The translations under genes and the position numbers were made by a program. Of a stretch of 64,000 bases of DNA, positions 1 to 9,288 are shown piece after piece. Source of the stretch: LMUY01 sp965276785 (GTDB lineage Bacteria; Pseudomonadota; Alphaproteobacteria; Acetobacterales; Acetobacteraceae); the NCBI GenBank assembly GCA_965276785.1, contig OZ255629.1, positions 3,410,001 to 3,474,000 on the forward strand. The letters run 5' to 3'. Under the pieces are notes generated by a model that was not told the origin of the DNA, searched no databases, and saw only the letters and a program-made list of their open reading frames with translations. Positions within the stretch are counted from its first letter, which is position 1, and the number at the start of each line of letters is the position of its first letter.

Positions 1-47
1 AGGGGATAGTGCTTGCGCACTCCGGAGAGTTCGAGGAGCGCCGTCAT
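1..47 (-). CDS. Partial: ABC importer ATPase, OppF/DppF type (N-terminus only)
   Basis: Only the first 15 codons are inside the window (MTALLELSGVRKHYP), the usual start of an Opp/Dpp-family ATP-binding protein before its Walker A motif. A strong ribosome binding site (GAAGGAG) precedes the ATG at 47. It follows the OppD-type ATPase gene on the same strand, as expected for a two-ATPase peptide importer, but 321 bases containing a dispersed repeat lie between them. Identity rests on this short N-terminus plus context; the rest of the gene is outside the window. Confidence 0.75.
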   Translation of the reverse strand, partial: MTALLELSGVRKHYP

Positions 48-368
48 GTCTCCTTCTCGATCTGGCGAGCAAGGCCCTTACACTGGGCACCAGCCTTCCC
101 CGAGCTCGTCATGTCCGGACTCGATCCACGGCTGTCCGGTTCGCGCTATTGTTGGTAGGCAAGTAAAATCGTGCCGTCATGCCCGTGCTTGACACGGGCA
201 TCCAGGCGGTTTGGCTGGTGACGTCGAACCCAGTATGGCGCCCGTCCGTGCTCCACACGCTGGGCCGCTGCCGTTCGGACGCCGTGGATGGCCGGATCAA
301 GTCCGGCCATGACGAGCCAAATGCGATTGCGCTGCAGCCACGTTGAGTGAGCGGAAGAGGCGCCAATC
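48..368. other. Intergenic gap between two ABC ATPase genes, filled by a dispersed repeat
   Basis: No convincing gene. The stretch separates the OppD-type gene (stop at 369) from the OppF-type start (47). It holds a complete 140-bp repeat element (175-314) and, further left, a partial related sequence near 105-135 (CGTCATGTCCGGACTCGATC). Open frames here come from the repeat itself and show no codon bias or homology that I can recognise. Confidence 0.8.
175..314. repeat. 140-bp dispersed repeat, copy 1 (two hairpins, inverted ends)
   Basis: The element starts CGTCATG and ends CATGACG, an inverted pair. Just inside the left end is a 9-bp-stem hairpin (179-201, arms ATGCCCGTG/CACGGGCAT). Just inside the right end is another (288-310, arms ATGGCCGGA/TCCGGCCAT, loop TCAAG). 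A second copy at 15856-15995 has exactly the same length and an identical right end, while the middle differs. It resembles the small palindromic repeats scattered through alphaproteobacterial genomes. It sits inside the peptide-transporter operon. Confidence 0.8.
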
Positions 369-1361
369 TCACGCCGCCAACTCCCGCCAGCGGGCGCAGC
401 GCACCCGATGTGCCGGCGCGGCCTGCTCCAGCGCCGGACGCGCCGCCTCGCAAGGGTCGGGGCGGGCGTGGCCGCAACGGGGATGGAAGATGCAACCGGC
501 CGGCCGGTGCAGCGGGTCCGGCACGTTGCCGGGCACGCCGGCCAGCCGCTCGCCTCGCCGCAACACCGCATCCAGCCGCGGCACCGAGCGCACCAGCCCG
601 GCGGTGTAGGGCATGCGCGGCCGGCGCAGCACGGTGGCCACCGGCGCGTCCTCCACCACCTGCCCGGCATACATCACCAGCACCCGGCTCGCGATCTCCG
701 CCACCACGCCCAGGTTGTGCGTGATGAAGATCACCGCCATTCCGGTTTCGGCCTGCAAGCGCCGCAGCAGGTCCAGGATTTGCGCCTGCACCGTCACGTC
801 CAGCGCCGTGGTGGGCTCGTCGGCAATCAGCACGCGCGGGCGGCAGGCAATGGCACCGGCGATCATCACCCGCTGCCGCATGCCGCCCGAAAGCTCATGC
901 GGAAACGCATCGGCCCGGCGCGCCGGCTCGGGGATGCCAACCAAGTCCAGCAGCTCCACCGCCCGCGCCCGCGCCGCGCGGGGGCCGATCCGCTCGTGGC
1001 GCAGCAGCGATTCGGCCACCTGCCGCCCGATCTGGTGCACCGGGTTGAGCGACGTCAGCGGCTCCTGGAAGATCATGCCCAGCGCGCGGCCCCGCACGTC
1101 CCGCATCCGCGCCTCGGGCAAAGCCAGCAGGTCTCCCATCCCGTCCAGCATCGCGCGCCCCGTGATCTCGCACCCCGGCGGCCCCGCCAGTAGCCGCATC
1201 AGCGCCAGCGCGGTGACGCTTTTGCCCGAACTCGACTCGCCCACGATGGCCAGCGTTTCCCCTGCGTCGAGCGTGAACGACACGCTCTCGACCGCGCCCA
1301 CCACGCCGCCCTCGCCATGGAAGCGCACCGAGAGATCCTGCACATCCAACACGGCGGTCAT
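369..1361 (-). CDS. Peptide-type ABC importer ATPase (OppD/DppD family)
   Basis: Energises uptake of peptides or similar substrates through the two permeases encoded just upstream; cytoplasmic, membrane-associated. The 330-residue protein has Walker A GESSSGKS at 41-48 (family members usually have GESGSGKS), a Q-loop near 99, signature LSGGM at 157-161, Walker B VLIADEP at 177-183, and the C-terminal Opp/Dpp extension with the cysteine pattern CIFHPRC...C...C. The ATG at 1361 overlaps the permease stop as ATGA, so the two are coupled. A much longer open frame upstream is only the shadow of the permease gene. No solute-binding protein gene lies in the window, so the substrate is unknown. Confidence 0.93.
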   Translation of the reverse strand: MTAVLDVQDLSVRFHGEGGVVGAVESVSFTLDAGETLAIVGESSSGKSVTALALMRLLAGPPGCEITGRAMLDGMGDLLALPEARMRDVRGRALGMIFQEPLTSLNPVHQIGRQVAESLLRHERIGPRAARARAVELLDLVGIPEPARRADAFPHELSGGMRQRVMIAGAIACRPRVLIADEPTTALDVTVQAQILDLLRRLQAETGMAVIFITHNLGVVAEIASRVLVMYAGQVVEDAPVATVLRRPRMPYTAGLVRSVPRLDAVLRRGERLAGVPGNVPDPLHRPAGCIFHPRCGHARPDPCEAARPALEQAAPAHRVRCARWRELAA

Positions 1362-2238
1362 CGCGCGCCGTCCAGCCGCGGGTCCAGCGCGTCGCGCAGC
1401 CCGTCGCCGGCGAAGTTGAACCCGGTCACGGCCAGGGTGATGACGGCGCCGGGCAGCAAGGCCAGCCAAGGCGCGGTGGCGAGGTATTCCTGCGCGTTGT
1501 TCAGCATGTTGCCCCAGGAGGGCGTCGGCGGCTGGATGCCGTAGCCGAGATAGCTCACGTAGGACTCCAGCAGGATGGCCCGCGCCACGTTCAGCGTCGC
1601 CGCCACCACGATCGGGGCGGCGATGTTGGGCAGCAGTTCGGTGAACATCAGGTAGGAGTCGCGCGCGCCGATCGCCTCCACCGCGACGGCGAAATCGCGG
1701 TGGCGCAGCGAGCGCACCTGCCCTTCCACCACCCGCGCCACCTCCATCCAGGAGGTCAGCGCCACGATGATGGTAATGGTGAGCACGCCGGGGCTGACCA
1801 AGGCCGCCAAGGTGAGCAGCAGGAAGATGGAGGGGAAGCACAAGACCGCATCCACGAACCGCATCAGCGCGGCGCCCACTGCGCCGCCGTAGAAGCCGGC
1901 GAGCATGCCCACCACTACGCCAACCGCCGTGCTGATCCCCATGGCGGCGAAGCCGACCGTGAGCGAAATCCGCCCGGCCAGCAGCAGGCGCACCAGCAGG
2001 TCCCGTCCCAACTGATCGCTGCCAAGCCAGTGCGGCCCGGCGAGCGGCGGCTGGAACCGGTGCCGCAGGTCGATCGTGAGCGGCCCATAGGACAGCAGCA
2101 GCGGCCCGAGCGCGCAGGCCAGCACCAGTAGCAGGACGGTGGCCACACCGAAGGTCGCCAGCCGGTGGCGCAGAAAGCGGCGCAGCGCCCGGCGTTGCGG
2201 CAGTTGCCGAGCGACGACGCCGGCAGCAAGCGTGGCGC

Positions 2239-2242
<4 letters not shown>
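1358..2242 (-). CDS. Peptide-type ABC importer permease (OppC/DppC family)
   Basis: Inner-membrane permease of 294 residues. It has an N-terminal membrane segment after a basic stretch (RRFLRHRL), the family motif HWLGSDQLGRDLLVRLL, several hydrophobic helices, and the EAA-type loop that docks onto the ATPase (EAIGARDSYLMFTELLPNI). The start is a GTG at 2242 that overlaps the stop of the upstream permease as GTGA, and its own stop overlaps the ATPase start. This arrangement indicates a coupled operon. The fit to OppC/DppC-type permeases is clear; the transported substrate cannot be told from sequence. Confidence 0.93.
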
Positions 2243-3225
<983 letters not shown>

Positions 3226-3248
3226 TCAAGAACTATGCCAATGGGCGC

Positions 3249-3479
3249 TCAGCCTCGCCCCATTAGGTGAAGGATGAAGGTGGCCACGCCGAGGACGCCG
3301 CCGAGTGTCGCCACAAAAGCCAAGATCGGCGATAGCAGGTATTCGCGTCGAAGCTTACGGGCTTCGGCGGCAAACTTGTCGCTTTCGTTCTGCAGCTTGT
3401 GCGTCTCGGCTATCGCGCGATCGATGCGGGTAATTTGTTCGCGCAGGTCAAGGCTTGGGATTGCAGCTGTGTCGCTCAT
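3249..3479 (-). CDS. Small coiled-coil membrane protein, unknown function
   Basis: A 76-residue protein with a hydrophilic, probably coiled-coil first half (roughly 10-45, rich in Glu, Lys and Arg with ETHKLQNESDKFAAEARKL) and one C-terminal transmembrane segment (about 50-72, LSPILAFVATLGGVLGVATF). The topology suggests a tail-anchored or C-terminally anchored inner-membrane protein. It lies between the transporter operon and the recN-side genes, on the same strand, with a 23-base gap to the permease. I do not recognise a named family. The composition and the clean helical pattern make it a likely real gene. Confidence 0.6.
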   Translation of the reverse strand: MSDTAAIPSLDLREQITRIDRAIAETHKLQNESDKFAAEARKLRREYLLSPILAFVATLGGVLGVATFILHLMGRG

Positions 3480-3570
3480 TCATCTGGCTTTCGACGGATC
3501 GCACCATTGCGACTATCGTAGCCCGATGTGCCGTGCAGTGCCAGCGATGCGGCTGCCAGGCCGAGCTAGC

Positions 3571-3894
3571 CTATCCCTTCCCGCGCCAACTCGCACCGGC
3601 AAACACCATCTGGTCCTTGTTGTCTCGCATCAGCATGGCAAAGCCCGGGATCGTCTCGAAGCTTAAGCCCTGCGGCTGTCCCTCCGCGTCCGGCTGCACC
3701 GCGGCATAAGCCGCGCTGGCGAACTTCTCCCATTTGCCCGCCGGCTTCTTCACCTCCACCGCCACCACGGTCGCCTTCAGCACCAGACGGACGATGGCCT
3801 CCTTGCGAGACGACGGCTTGGTCAGACTCGGGTTGCCCGCGATCATCTGCCAGCCATTGGCCAGCGCCCAATCAGTCAATTCCTGCTTCGTCAT
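3571..3894 (-). CDS. Conserved-looking hypothetical protein coupled to recN
   Basis: A 107-residue soluble protein (starts MTKQELTDWALANGWQ). Its ATG at 3894 overlaps the recN stop as ATGA, so it is probably translated with recN as the last gene of the long envelope/recN transcript. It is mixed alpha/beta in composition and contains a basic patch (KATVVAVEVKKPAGKWEKF). There is no signal peptide, membrane segment or motif that I can name. The tight coupling suggests a co-expressed partner, but a function cannot be given. Confidence 0.65.
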   Translation of the reverse strand: MTKQELTDWALANGWQMIAGNPSLTKPSSRKEAIVRLVLKATVVAVEVKKPAGKWEKFASAAYAAVQPDAEGQPQGLSFETIPGFAMLMRDNKDQMVFAGASWRGKG

Positions 3895-5573
3895 GCCGCA
3901 TTGGCTCCCAACAGACTATCCGCCGCCGCCCGCGCCGCCTCCGTCACCGTCTCGCCAGCCAGCATGCGGGCAATCTCCTCGCGCCGCGCCACGCCCGTAA
4001 GCGGCGCCACTTCCGTACGTACCCGGCGGGCGTGCACCTGCTTGGCTACGCGGAGATGCGCCGTCCCGCGCGCCGCTACCTGCGGGCTGTGCGTCACCAC
4101 CAGAACCTGCACTTGTCCAGCCACCCGCGCCAAGCGGTCTCCCACCGCTGCCGCGGTGGCACCACCCACGCCCGAATCCACCTCGTCGAACACCAGCGTC
4201 GGCACCGCCGACCCGGCGGACAGCACCACCTTCAGCGCCAGCATCAGCCGAGACAGCTCGCCGCCCGAGGCCACCCGGTCCAGCGGGCCTGGCGCTTGGC
4301 CGGGATTGGTGGCGATCAGAAACCGCACGGCATCCGCGCCGGCGGCCCCCCATTTCGCCTCATCCAGCGGCAACACTTCGACAAAGAAGCGCGCGCGCTC
4401 GAGCTTCAAAGGCGGCAACTCGCGCATGGCGGCCCGGGCCAGGCGCTCGGCGGCCGCCCGGCGGCTGTCGGATAGCGCGGCGGCGGCGGCGGCATAGGCC
4501 TGCCGCGCGACGCCTGCTTGCGTCTCCAGCTCCGCCAACGCGGCAGTTCCGGTATCCAGCGCGTCAAGCCGGCCGCGCAGGTCGGCCAGCAAGGCGGTCA
4601 GCTCCACCGGCGCCACACCGTGCTTGCGGGCAGCGGCGCGCAAGGCGAACAGCCGTTCTTCCGCGCGCTCCAGTTGGCGGGGATCGGCCTCTGCGTCCTC
4701 CGCCAGGCGCACCAGCAGCATCTCGGCCTCGGCCAGGGCTTCTTCCGCGCGGTCCAACGCGGCCAAGACGGGCGCCGCGGGGTTGGCCTCGCCCGCCGGG
4801 ATGCGCTGCAGCGCGCGGGCGGCAGCACGCAGCGCTGCAGCCGGTCCCGCACTGCGGCGGTCGCGCGGCGTGATCTCCGCCATCGCCAGCGCGATCGCCT
4901 CCATCCGGCGTTCTCCCTGCTGCAGCCACTGCCGCTCGGTGGCCAGTCGGTCCTCCTCACCCTCTTCCGGCGCCAACTCGCTCAGTTCCGCCACAGCATG
5001 CCGCAGCCAATCCTCCTCCCGCGCCGCGTCCGCCAGCGCCGTGCGCGCAGCCTGCAGCGCCGCCCGCGCCTCGCGCCAGCCGGCCCAGGCGCCCGCCACC
5101 GCCGTACGCTTGCCGCCATGGCCGGCGAACGCGTCCAGCAGCGCGGCATGACCGGCCGGGTCTGCCAGCCCCATTTGCTCGTGCTGACCCTGCACTTCCA
5201 CCAGCATCGCACCGGCCCGGCGCAGCAGCCCCACACTGACCGGCTGATCGTTCACCGTGGCGCGAGAGCGGCCGTCTTTCGCCACCACCCGGCGCAACAC
5301 GACTTCATCTTCTAGCTCCACCCCCTGCTCAGCCAATAGGGCCAAGGCCGGGTGACCCGGCGGTGGATTGAAGCATGCTGCCACGCTGGCCTGATCGGCG
5401 CCCTCGCGCACCAGCCCCTGCTCAGCCCGCGCGCCCAGGGCCAAGCCCAGACTGTCCAGCAGAATGGATTTGCCAGCTCCGGTCTCACCCGTCAGCACAG
5501 TGAGCCCAGAGCCGAATGACAGATCCAAACGCTCGATCAACACCACGTCGCGAATGGAGAGCGCGGTCAGCAC
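3891..5573 (-). CDS. recN: DNA repair protein RecN (SMC-like ATPase)
   Basis: RecN helps recombinational repair of double-strand breaks. The 560-residue length is typical. Walker A GETGAGKS lies at 29-36, followed by two long Ala/Arg/Glu-rich coiled-coil arms, then the ABC signature ASGGELSRLMLALK and Walker B VLVFDEVDSGVGG near the C-terminus, the order expected of the family. The chosen start is GTG 5573 (MLTALSIRDVVLIERLDL), which matches the usual RecN N-terminus; the open frame continues 42 codons further without support. It is 19 bases from bamD and overlaps the next gene. No LexA box is visible directly upstream. Confidence 0.95.
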   Translation of the reverse strand: MLTALSIRDVVLIERLDLSFGSGLTVLTGETGAGKSILLDSLGLALGARAEQGLVREGADQASVAACFNPPPGHPALALLAEQGVELEDEVVLRRVVAKDGRSRATVNDQPVSVGLLRRAGAMLVEVQGQHEQMGLADPAGHAALLDAFAGHGGKRTAVAGAWAGWREARAALQAARTALADAAREEDWLRHAVAELSELAPEEGEEDRLATERQWLQQGERRMEAIALAMAEITPRDRRSAGPAAALRAAARALQRIPAGEANPAAPVLAALDRAEEALAEAEMLLVRLAEDAEADPRQLERAEERLFALRAAARKHGVAPVELTALLADLRGRLDALDTGTAALAELETQAGVARQAYAAAAAALSDSRRAAAERLARAAMRELPPLKLERARFFVEVLPLDEAKWGAAGADAVRFLIATNPGQAPGPLDRVASGGELSRLMLALKVVLSAGSAVPTLVFDEVDSGVGGATAAAVGDRLARVAGQVQVLVVTHSPQVAARGTAHLRVAKQVHARRVRTEVAPLTGVARREEIARMLAGETVTEAARAAADSLLGANAA

Positions 5574-5592
5574 GCGCCCACGCGCCCCGCAC

Positions 5593-6474
5593 TCAGAAGA
5601 TGGACCCAAAATTCCGCGCGAAGAAGCCGGGCTTTTCGGTGTGGCCACGGGCGTTCGGAATGTCGCCCTGGTCGACAAGATTGTTGTAGCTGTCGGCATA
5701 CCAGCGATTGCCAGGATAGTTGTGGCCCAGCACGGCAGCGGTCTTTTTCGCCTGATCGGTGAGTCCGAGCATCTGGTAGATTTCCGTCAGCCGGTAGAGC
5801 GCTTCCGGCGTGTGGTTGGTCGTCTGATAATCGTCGATTACGCGCTGGTAGCGGTTGATGGCGGCCGTGTAGAGGTGCTGGCCCTCGTAGAAACGGCCGA
5901 TCTCCATCTCCTTGCCAGCCAGGTGGTCGCGGCACAGGTCGATCTTTAGCCGCGAATCCGCCGCATAGGCTGAGTCGGGAAACCGGTTCACCACCTCTTG
6001 CAGCGCCGTCATGGCTTCCTGCGTGCCTTTCTGATCGCGCTGGATGTCGGCGATCTGCTCGTAGTAGCTCAGCGCCCGCAGGTAGTAGGCGTAGCCGACG
6101 TCGCGGTGAGCCGGGTGCAACTGGATAAACTGGTCCAGCGTGGCAATCGCCTCGGTGTAATGGTTTTGCAGGTATTCCGAATACCCGTGCATGAGCTGGG
6201 CGTTGGTGGCCCAGGACGAATATGGGTAGTATTGTTCCACGTCATCGAATTGTTCAACCGCAAGGGCATAGCGGCGACTGTTCAGAGCGTCCACGCCGTT
6301 GTTGTAGAGCTGTTCCACCGGCGTGCTAGCCGGGTCGTTCTTCGCTTTCTCCAGCTTGGCGGCCTTGATGTTTTTCGGGTCGCCATTCCACGGCGCGAGG
6401 CCAGCCAAGGTCTGGCAGCCGCCGAGCGCGGCAAGCAATGCGAGGCAGGGCAGCAACCGGCGTGAAATCGTCAT
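5593..6474 (-). CDS. bamD: Outer-membrane assembly lipoprotein BamD
   Basis: BamD is the essential lipoprotein partner of BamA in folding outer-membrane beta-barrels. The 293-residue precursor has a signal peptide ending in lipobox LGGC with the lipidated Cys at 20, followed by tetratricopeptide-type helices (YNNGVDALNSRRYALAVEQF, DDVEQYYPYSSWATNAQLM, then further repeats) as in the ComL/YfiO family. It lies between lpxC and recN, an order often seen in alphaproteobacteria. The gap to lpxC is 82 bases, so it may be read from the same transcript. Confidence 0.95.
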   Translation of the reverse strand: MTISRRLLPCLALLAALGGCQTLAGLAPWNGDPKNIKAAKLEKAKNDPASTPVEQLYNNGVDALNSRRYALAVEQFDDVEQYYPYSSWATNAQLMHGYSEYLQNHYTEAIATLDQFIQLHPAHRDVGYAYYLRALSYYEQIADIQRDQKGTQEAMTALQEVVNRFPDSAYAADSRLKIDLCRDHLAGKEMEIGRFYEGQHLYTAAINRYQRVIDDYQTTNHTPEALYRLTEIYQMLGLTDQAKKTAAVLGHNYPGNRWYADSYNNLVDQGDIPNARGHTEKPGFFARNFGSIF

Positions 6475-6556
6475 GAGAGCCGCGTTCCACTCAAGCGTTT
6501 AGTTTGGCAACGCTGTGCCGCAATCCGCGCGTCGAGGAAAGGCTTTTAGTGCGTTA

Positions 6557-7501
6557 TTACGCCGCCGCGGCCGCCGACGCGAGCGGCACGCCGGCCCAAC
6601 CGGCGAACACCGGCACATCCGACCACGCCCAAGCGTCACGGTCGGCAAACAGCGCGCGCAGCAAGCGGTTGTTCAGCCCATGGCCCGGTCGGTGCGCGAC
6701 CAGCCGGGCCCGCAGCCGCCCCGGCATCAGGGCCAGGTCTCCCACCACGTCCAGCGCCTTGTGACGGACGAATTCGTCGGCCATTCGCAGGCCGCCCGGA
6801 TTCAACACCAGGCCGCCATCGACCACGACCGCATTGTCAAGGCTGCCCCCTTGCGCCAGCCCCGCATCCTTCAACCCGGCGATATCGGACGCCATGGCAA
6901 AGGTGCGCGCGCGAGCCAGTTCGCCCCGGAAACTCGCTTCCGTCACCGACAAGGACAGGCTCTGGCGGCCAATCGCCACGGCCGGGAAGTCGATTGAGAC
7001 CGACACCTCCAAGCCCTTGCCAGTGCTGGGGCGCAACTCGGCAAAGGCCGGGCCATCCACCACGCGCACCGTCTTGCGCACGTTCAGCAACCGGGCTGGA
7101 GCTTCCTGCTCGACGATCCCGGCGCAGGCGATCAGAAACACGAATTGCGCGGCCGACCCGTCCAACACCGGGACTTCCGGTCCGTTCACCGCCACCACCG
7201 CATTGTCGATGGTGCAGGCAGACAGGGCCGCCATCACGTGCTCGACCGTGCCGACGCGGGCATCCCCCTCCCCCACCATCGTGCACAACCGTGTGTCCAA
7301 AACAGAGTCGTAGCGGGCGGGAATGTCCACCGCCAAATCCGTGCGGCGGAACACGATGCCGGTGCCGGCAGGCGCGGGCAGCAACTCAAGCGAAATCCGC
7401 GCACCAGTGTGCAGCCCGACCCCGATGCAGCCAATGGCGGCAGCCAGCGTGCGCTGTCGCATCGGCCCGGCGGCAAACACTGACGTCGGCAATCCATCCA
7501 T
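6557..7501 (-). CDS. lpxC: UDP-3-O-acyl-N-acetylglucosamine deacetylase LpxC
   Basis: Zinc enzyme for the committed step of lipid A synthesis. Visible motifs, numbered from the longest frame: TVEHVMAAL (zinc ligand H107), EFVRHKALDVVGD (H266, D270) and HRPGHGLNNRL (catalytic H293). The longest frame starts at ATG 7558, but its first dozen codons are made from a palindromic repeat arm. I prefer the ATG at 7501 (MDGLPTSVFAAGPMRQRTL), which has GAGG about 9 bases upstream; this gives 314 residues, close to the usual length. It follows ftsZ after a 255-base gap that contains repeats. Confidence 0.93.
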   Translation of the reverse strand: MDGLPTSVFAAGPMRQRTLAAAIGCIGVGLHTGARISLELLPAPAGTGIVFRRTDLAVDIPARYDSVLDTRLCTMVGEGDARVGTVEHVMAALSACTIDNAVVAVNGPEVPVLDGSAAQFVFLIACAGIVEQEAPARLLNVRKTVRVVDGPAFAELRPSTGKGLEVSVSIDFPAVAIGRQSLSLSVTEASFRGELARARTFAMASDIAGLKDAGLAQGGSLDNAVVVDGGLVLNPGGLRMADEFVRHKALDVVGDLALMPGRLRARLVAHRPGHGLNNRLLRALFADRDAWAWSDVPVFAGWAGVPLASAAAAA

Positions 7502-7522
7502 TCGCTCTGCCTCATCCAGCCC

Positions 7523-7627
7523 TAGAGCCTGATCGCTTCCGGTAGGCGAAGCGCTCATACTCTAACTCTTTGTTTGAGACGCTGATTCACGCTTCAGGTT
7601 GATCCAACCTGAAGCGATCAGGCTCTA
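7523..7627. repeat. Inverted pair of short palindromic repeats at the lpxC 5' end
   Basis: The 17-base arm TAGAGCCTGATCGCTTC at 7523-7539 is repeated exactly in inverted orientation at 7611-7627. The right-hand unit also contains its own perfect hairpin: 12-bp arms CGCTTCAGGTTG (7590-7601) and CAACCTGAAGCG (7605-7616) with a 3-base loop. The left unit is a degenerate version that runs into the 5' end of the longest lpxC frame. A third related unit lies at 54003-54053. This looks like a REP-type dispersed element present as a divergent pair. Confidence 0.8.
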
Positions 7628-7756
7628 TGCGGCAGCCACGGTTTATTAACCCATCATACCGCGACGGCAACCTACGGGGGAGCGCTGGATTGTGCCAAGT
7701 CAATGATTGTTGCCGAGTATTTCGGCATACAACGTTGTTTGAATTATGTATTTTTC

Positions 7757-9247
7757 CTATGAAGAGGACTGCCGGCGCAGGAACGTCGGAATTTCGAGGC
7801 CCATTTCCTCCGTCTGCACCGGGCGAACCGTGGGCGAGGGTTCGGCCGCATTGGCCAGGGACGGCTCCGCCCGCGGCGCTTCCGGCACCTGCGTCGCTGC
7901 CACCCGGTTCCGGATCGCCCCCGTGACGATCCCGAACAGGCTGCTGCGTGGCGCGGCCGGTGCTGCGGCGGCCGGCGCGGCTTCGGCAAACAATCCACGC
8001 GCGACAGGGACAGGCCGGCTTGCGGCCGCACCAGCGGAACGGGCGTCCGGCGCAACCAGCGCGCGCTCGCCAGCTTGCGGTGCCACCGGCGCGCCAACCA
8101 GGTTGATGGGGGCGGGCGCCTGCATGCCGGCGGAGGAGGATGCGGGAGAGCCGCCCGGCATCGGCATCGCCGGGGCAACATGCATGGTGACGGGCACCGG
8201 CATCGGTGCCGCCGCCGTCACCGCCGCGCCGCCGCCGACCGCGACCAAGCGCGGACGCCCTTGGTCCGCATTGGCTTGCGTGTCGATCCCCGTTGCCACC
8301 ACCGAGACGCGTACCCGGCCTGCCAGGTTATCATCCACCGCCGAGCCGAATATAATGTTGGCGTCTTCGGCCACTTCCTCGCGGATGCGGTTGGCAGCCT
8401 GGTCCACCTCGAACAGCGTCATGTCCTCGCCGCCGGTGATGTTGATCAGCAGGCCGTGCGCGCCAGCCATCGAAGTATCCTCGAGCAGCGGGTTGCTGAT
8501 GGCCAGTTCGGCGGCCCGTACGGCACGGTTCTCGCCCTCCGCCTCGCCGGTGCCCATCATGGCCTTGCCCATTTCGGCCATCACGGTGCGGATGTCGGCG
8601 AAATCGAGGTTCACTAGGCCGGGCGCCATCATCAGGTCGGTCACGCCGCGCACACCCATGTAGAGCACGTTGTCGGCCATCTTGAACGCCTCCTTCCAGC
8701 CCGTGCGCTCATTGGCCAGCAGGAACAAGTTCTGGTTCGGAATCACGATCAGCGTGTCGACGTAGGATTGCAGTTCGGCAATCCCCGCCTCCGCCGCGCG
8801 GGCCCGGCGTTGCCCTTCAAAGGTGAACGGTTTGGTGACCACTCCCACCGTGAGTACGCCACGCTCGCGAGCCATCCGGGCGATCACGGGCGCAGCACCG
8901 GTGCCGGTGCCGCCGCCCATGCCCGCGGTGATGAACACCATGTGGGTGCCGTCCAGGTGCCGGGCCAGTTCCTCGCTCGCCTCCTCGGCCGCAGCGCGGC
9001 CGATCTCGGGCTTGGCGCCGGCGCCCAGTCCCTGCGTCAGATGCGGGCCAAGCTGGATGCGGCGGTCGGCGCGGCTGTGCATGAGCTGCTGCGCGTCGGT
9101 GTTGGCGACCACGAAATCCACGCCCTGCAGGTTGAGCGAGATCATGTTGTCCACCGCGTTGGTGCCGCCGCCGCCGACACCGACGACGGTGATGCGCGGC
9201 GTGAAATCGGTGTGCAGGGTCTGCGGAATGGTGAGATTGAGGGTCAC
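7757..9247 (-). CDS. ftsZ: Cell division GTPase FtsZ
   Basis: Forms the cytokinetic ring. The 496-residue protein has the tubulin-type GTP site ([12 protein letters not shown] at 21-32, signature GGGTGTG at 111-117), the T7 region ([14 protein letters not shown]), a long Ala/Pro-rich linker of about 170 residues, and the conserved C-terminal peptide EIPTFLRRQ that binds FtsA and other partners. The start is GTG 9247 with GGAGA 6-10 bases upstream; a longer open frame has no support. It lies 41 bases after ftsA. A single ftsZ is present here. Confidence 0.98.
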   Translation of the reverse strand: MTLNLTIPQTLHTDFTPRITVVGVGGGGTNAVDNMISLNLQGVDFVVANTDAQQLMHSRADRRIQLGPHLTQGLGAGAKPEIGRAAAEEASEELARHLDGTHMVFITAGMGGGTGTGAAPVIARMARERGVLTVGVVTKPFTFEGQRRARAAEAGIAELQSYVDTLIVIPNQNLFLLANERTGWKEAFKMADNVLYMGVRGVTDLMMAPGLVNLDFADIRTVMAEMGKAMMGTGEAEGENRAVRAAELAISNPLLEDTSMAGAHGLLINITGGEDMTLFEVDQAANRIREEVAEDANIIFGSAVDDNLAGRVRVSVVATGIDTQANADQGRPRLVAVGGGAAVTAAAPMPVPVTMHVAPAMPMPGGSPASSSAGMQAPAPINLVGAPVAPQAGERALVAPDARSAGAAASRPVPVARGLFAEAAPAAAAPAAPRSSLFGIVTGAIRNRVAATQVPEAPRAEPSLANAAEPSPTVRPVQTEEMGLEIPTFLRRQSSS

Positions 9248-9288
9248 GTTGTGTCTCCGTCGGGCAAGAGGATTGTGCGGACGCGGGG

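Noticed and set aside
109..670. Open frames on both strands over the left-edge gap, including one with SSWPDLIRPST
   Set aside because: They arise from the dispersed 140-bp repeat; similar spurious frames occur at the second copy (15811-16023).
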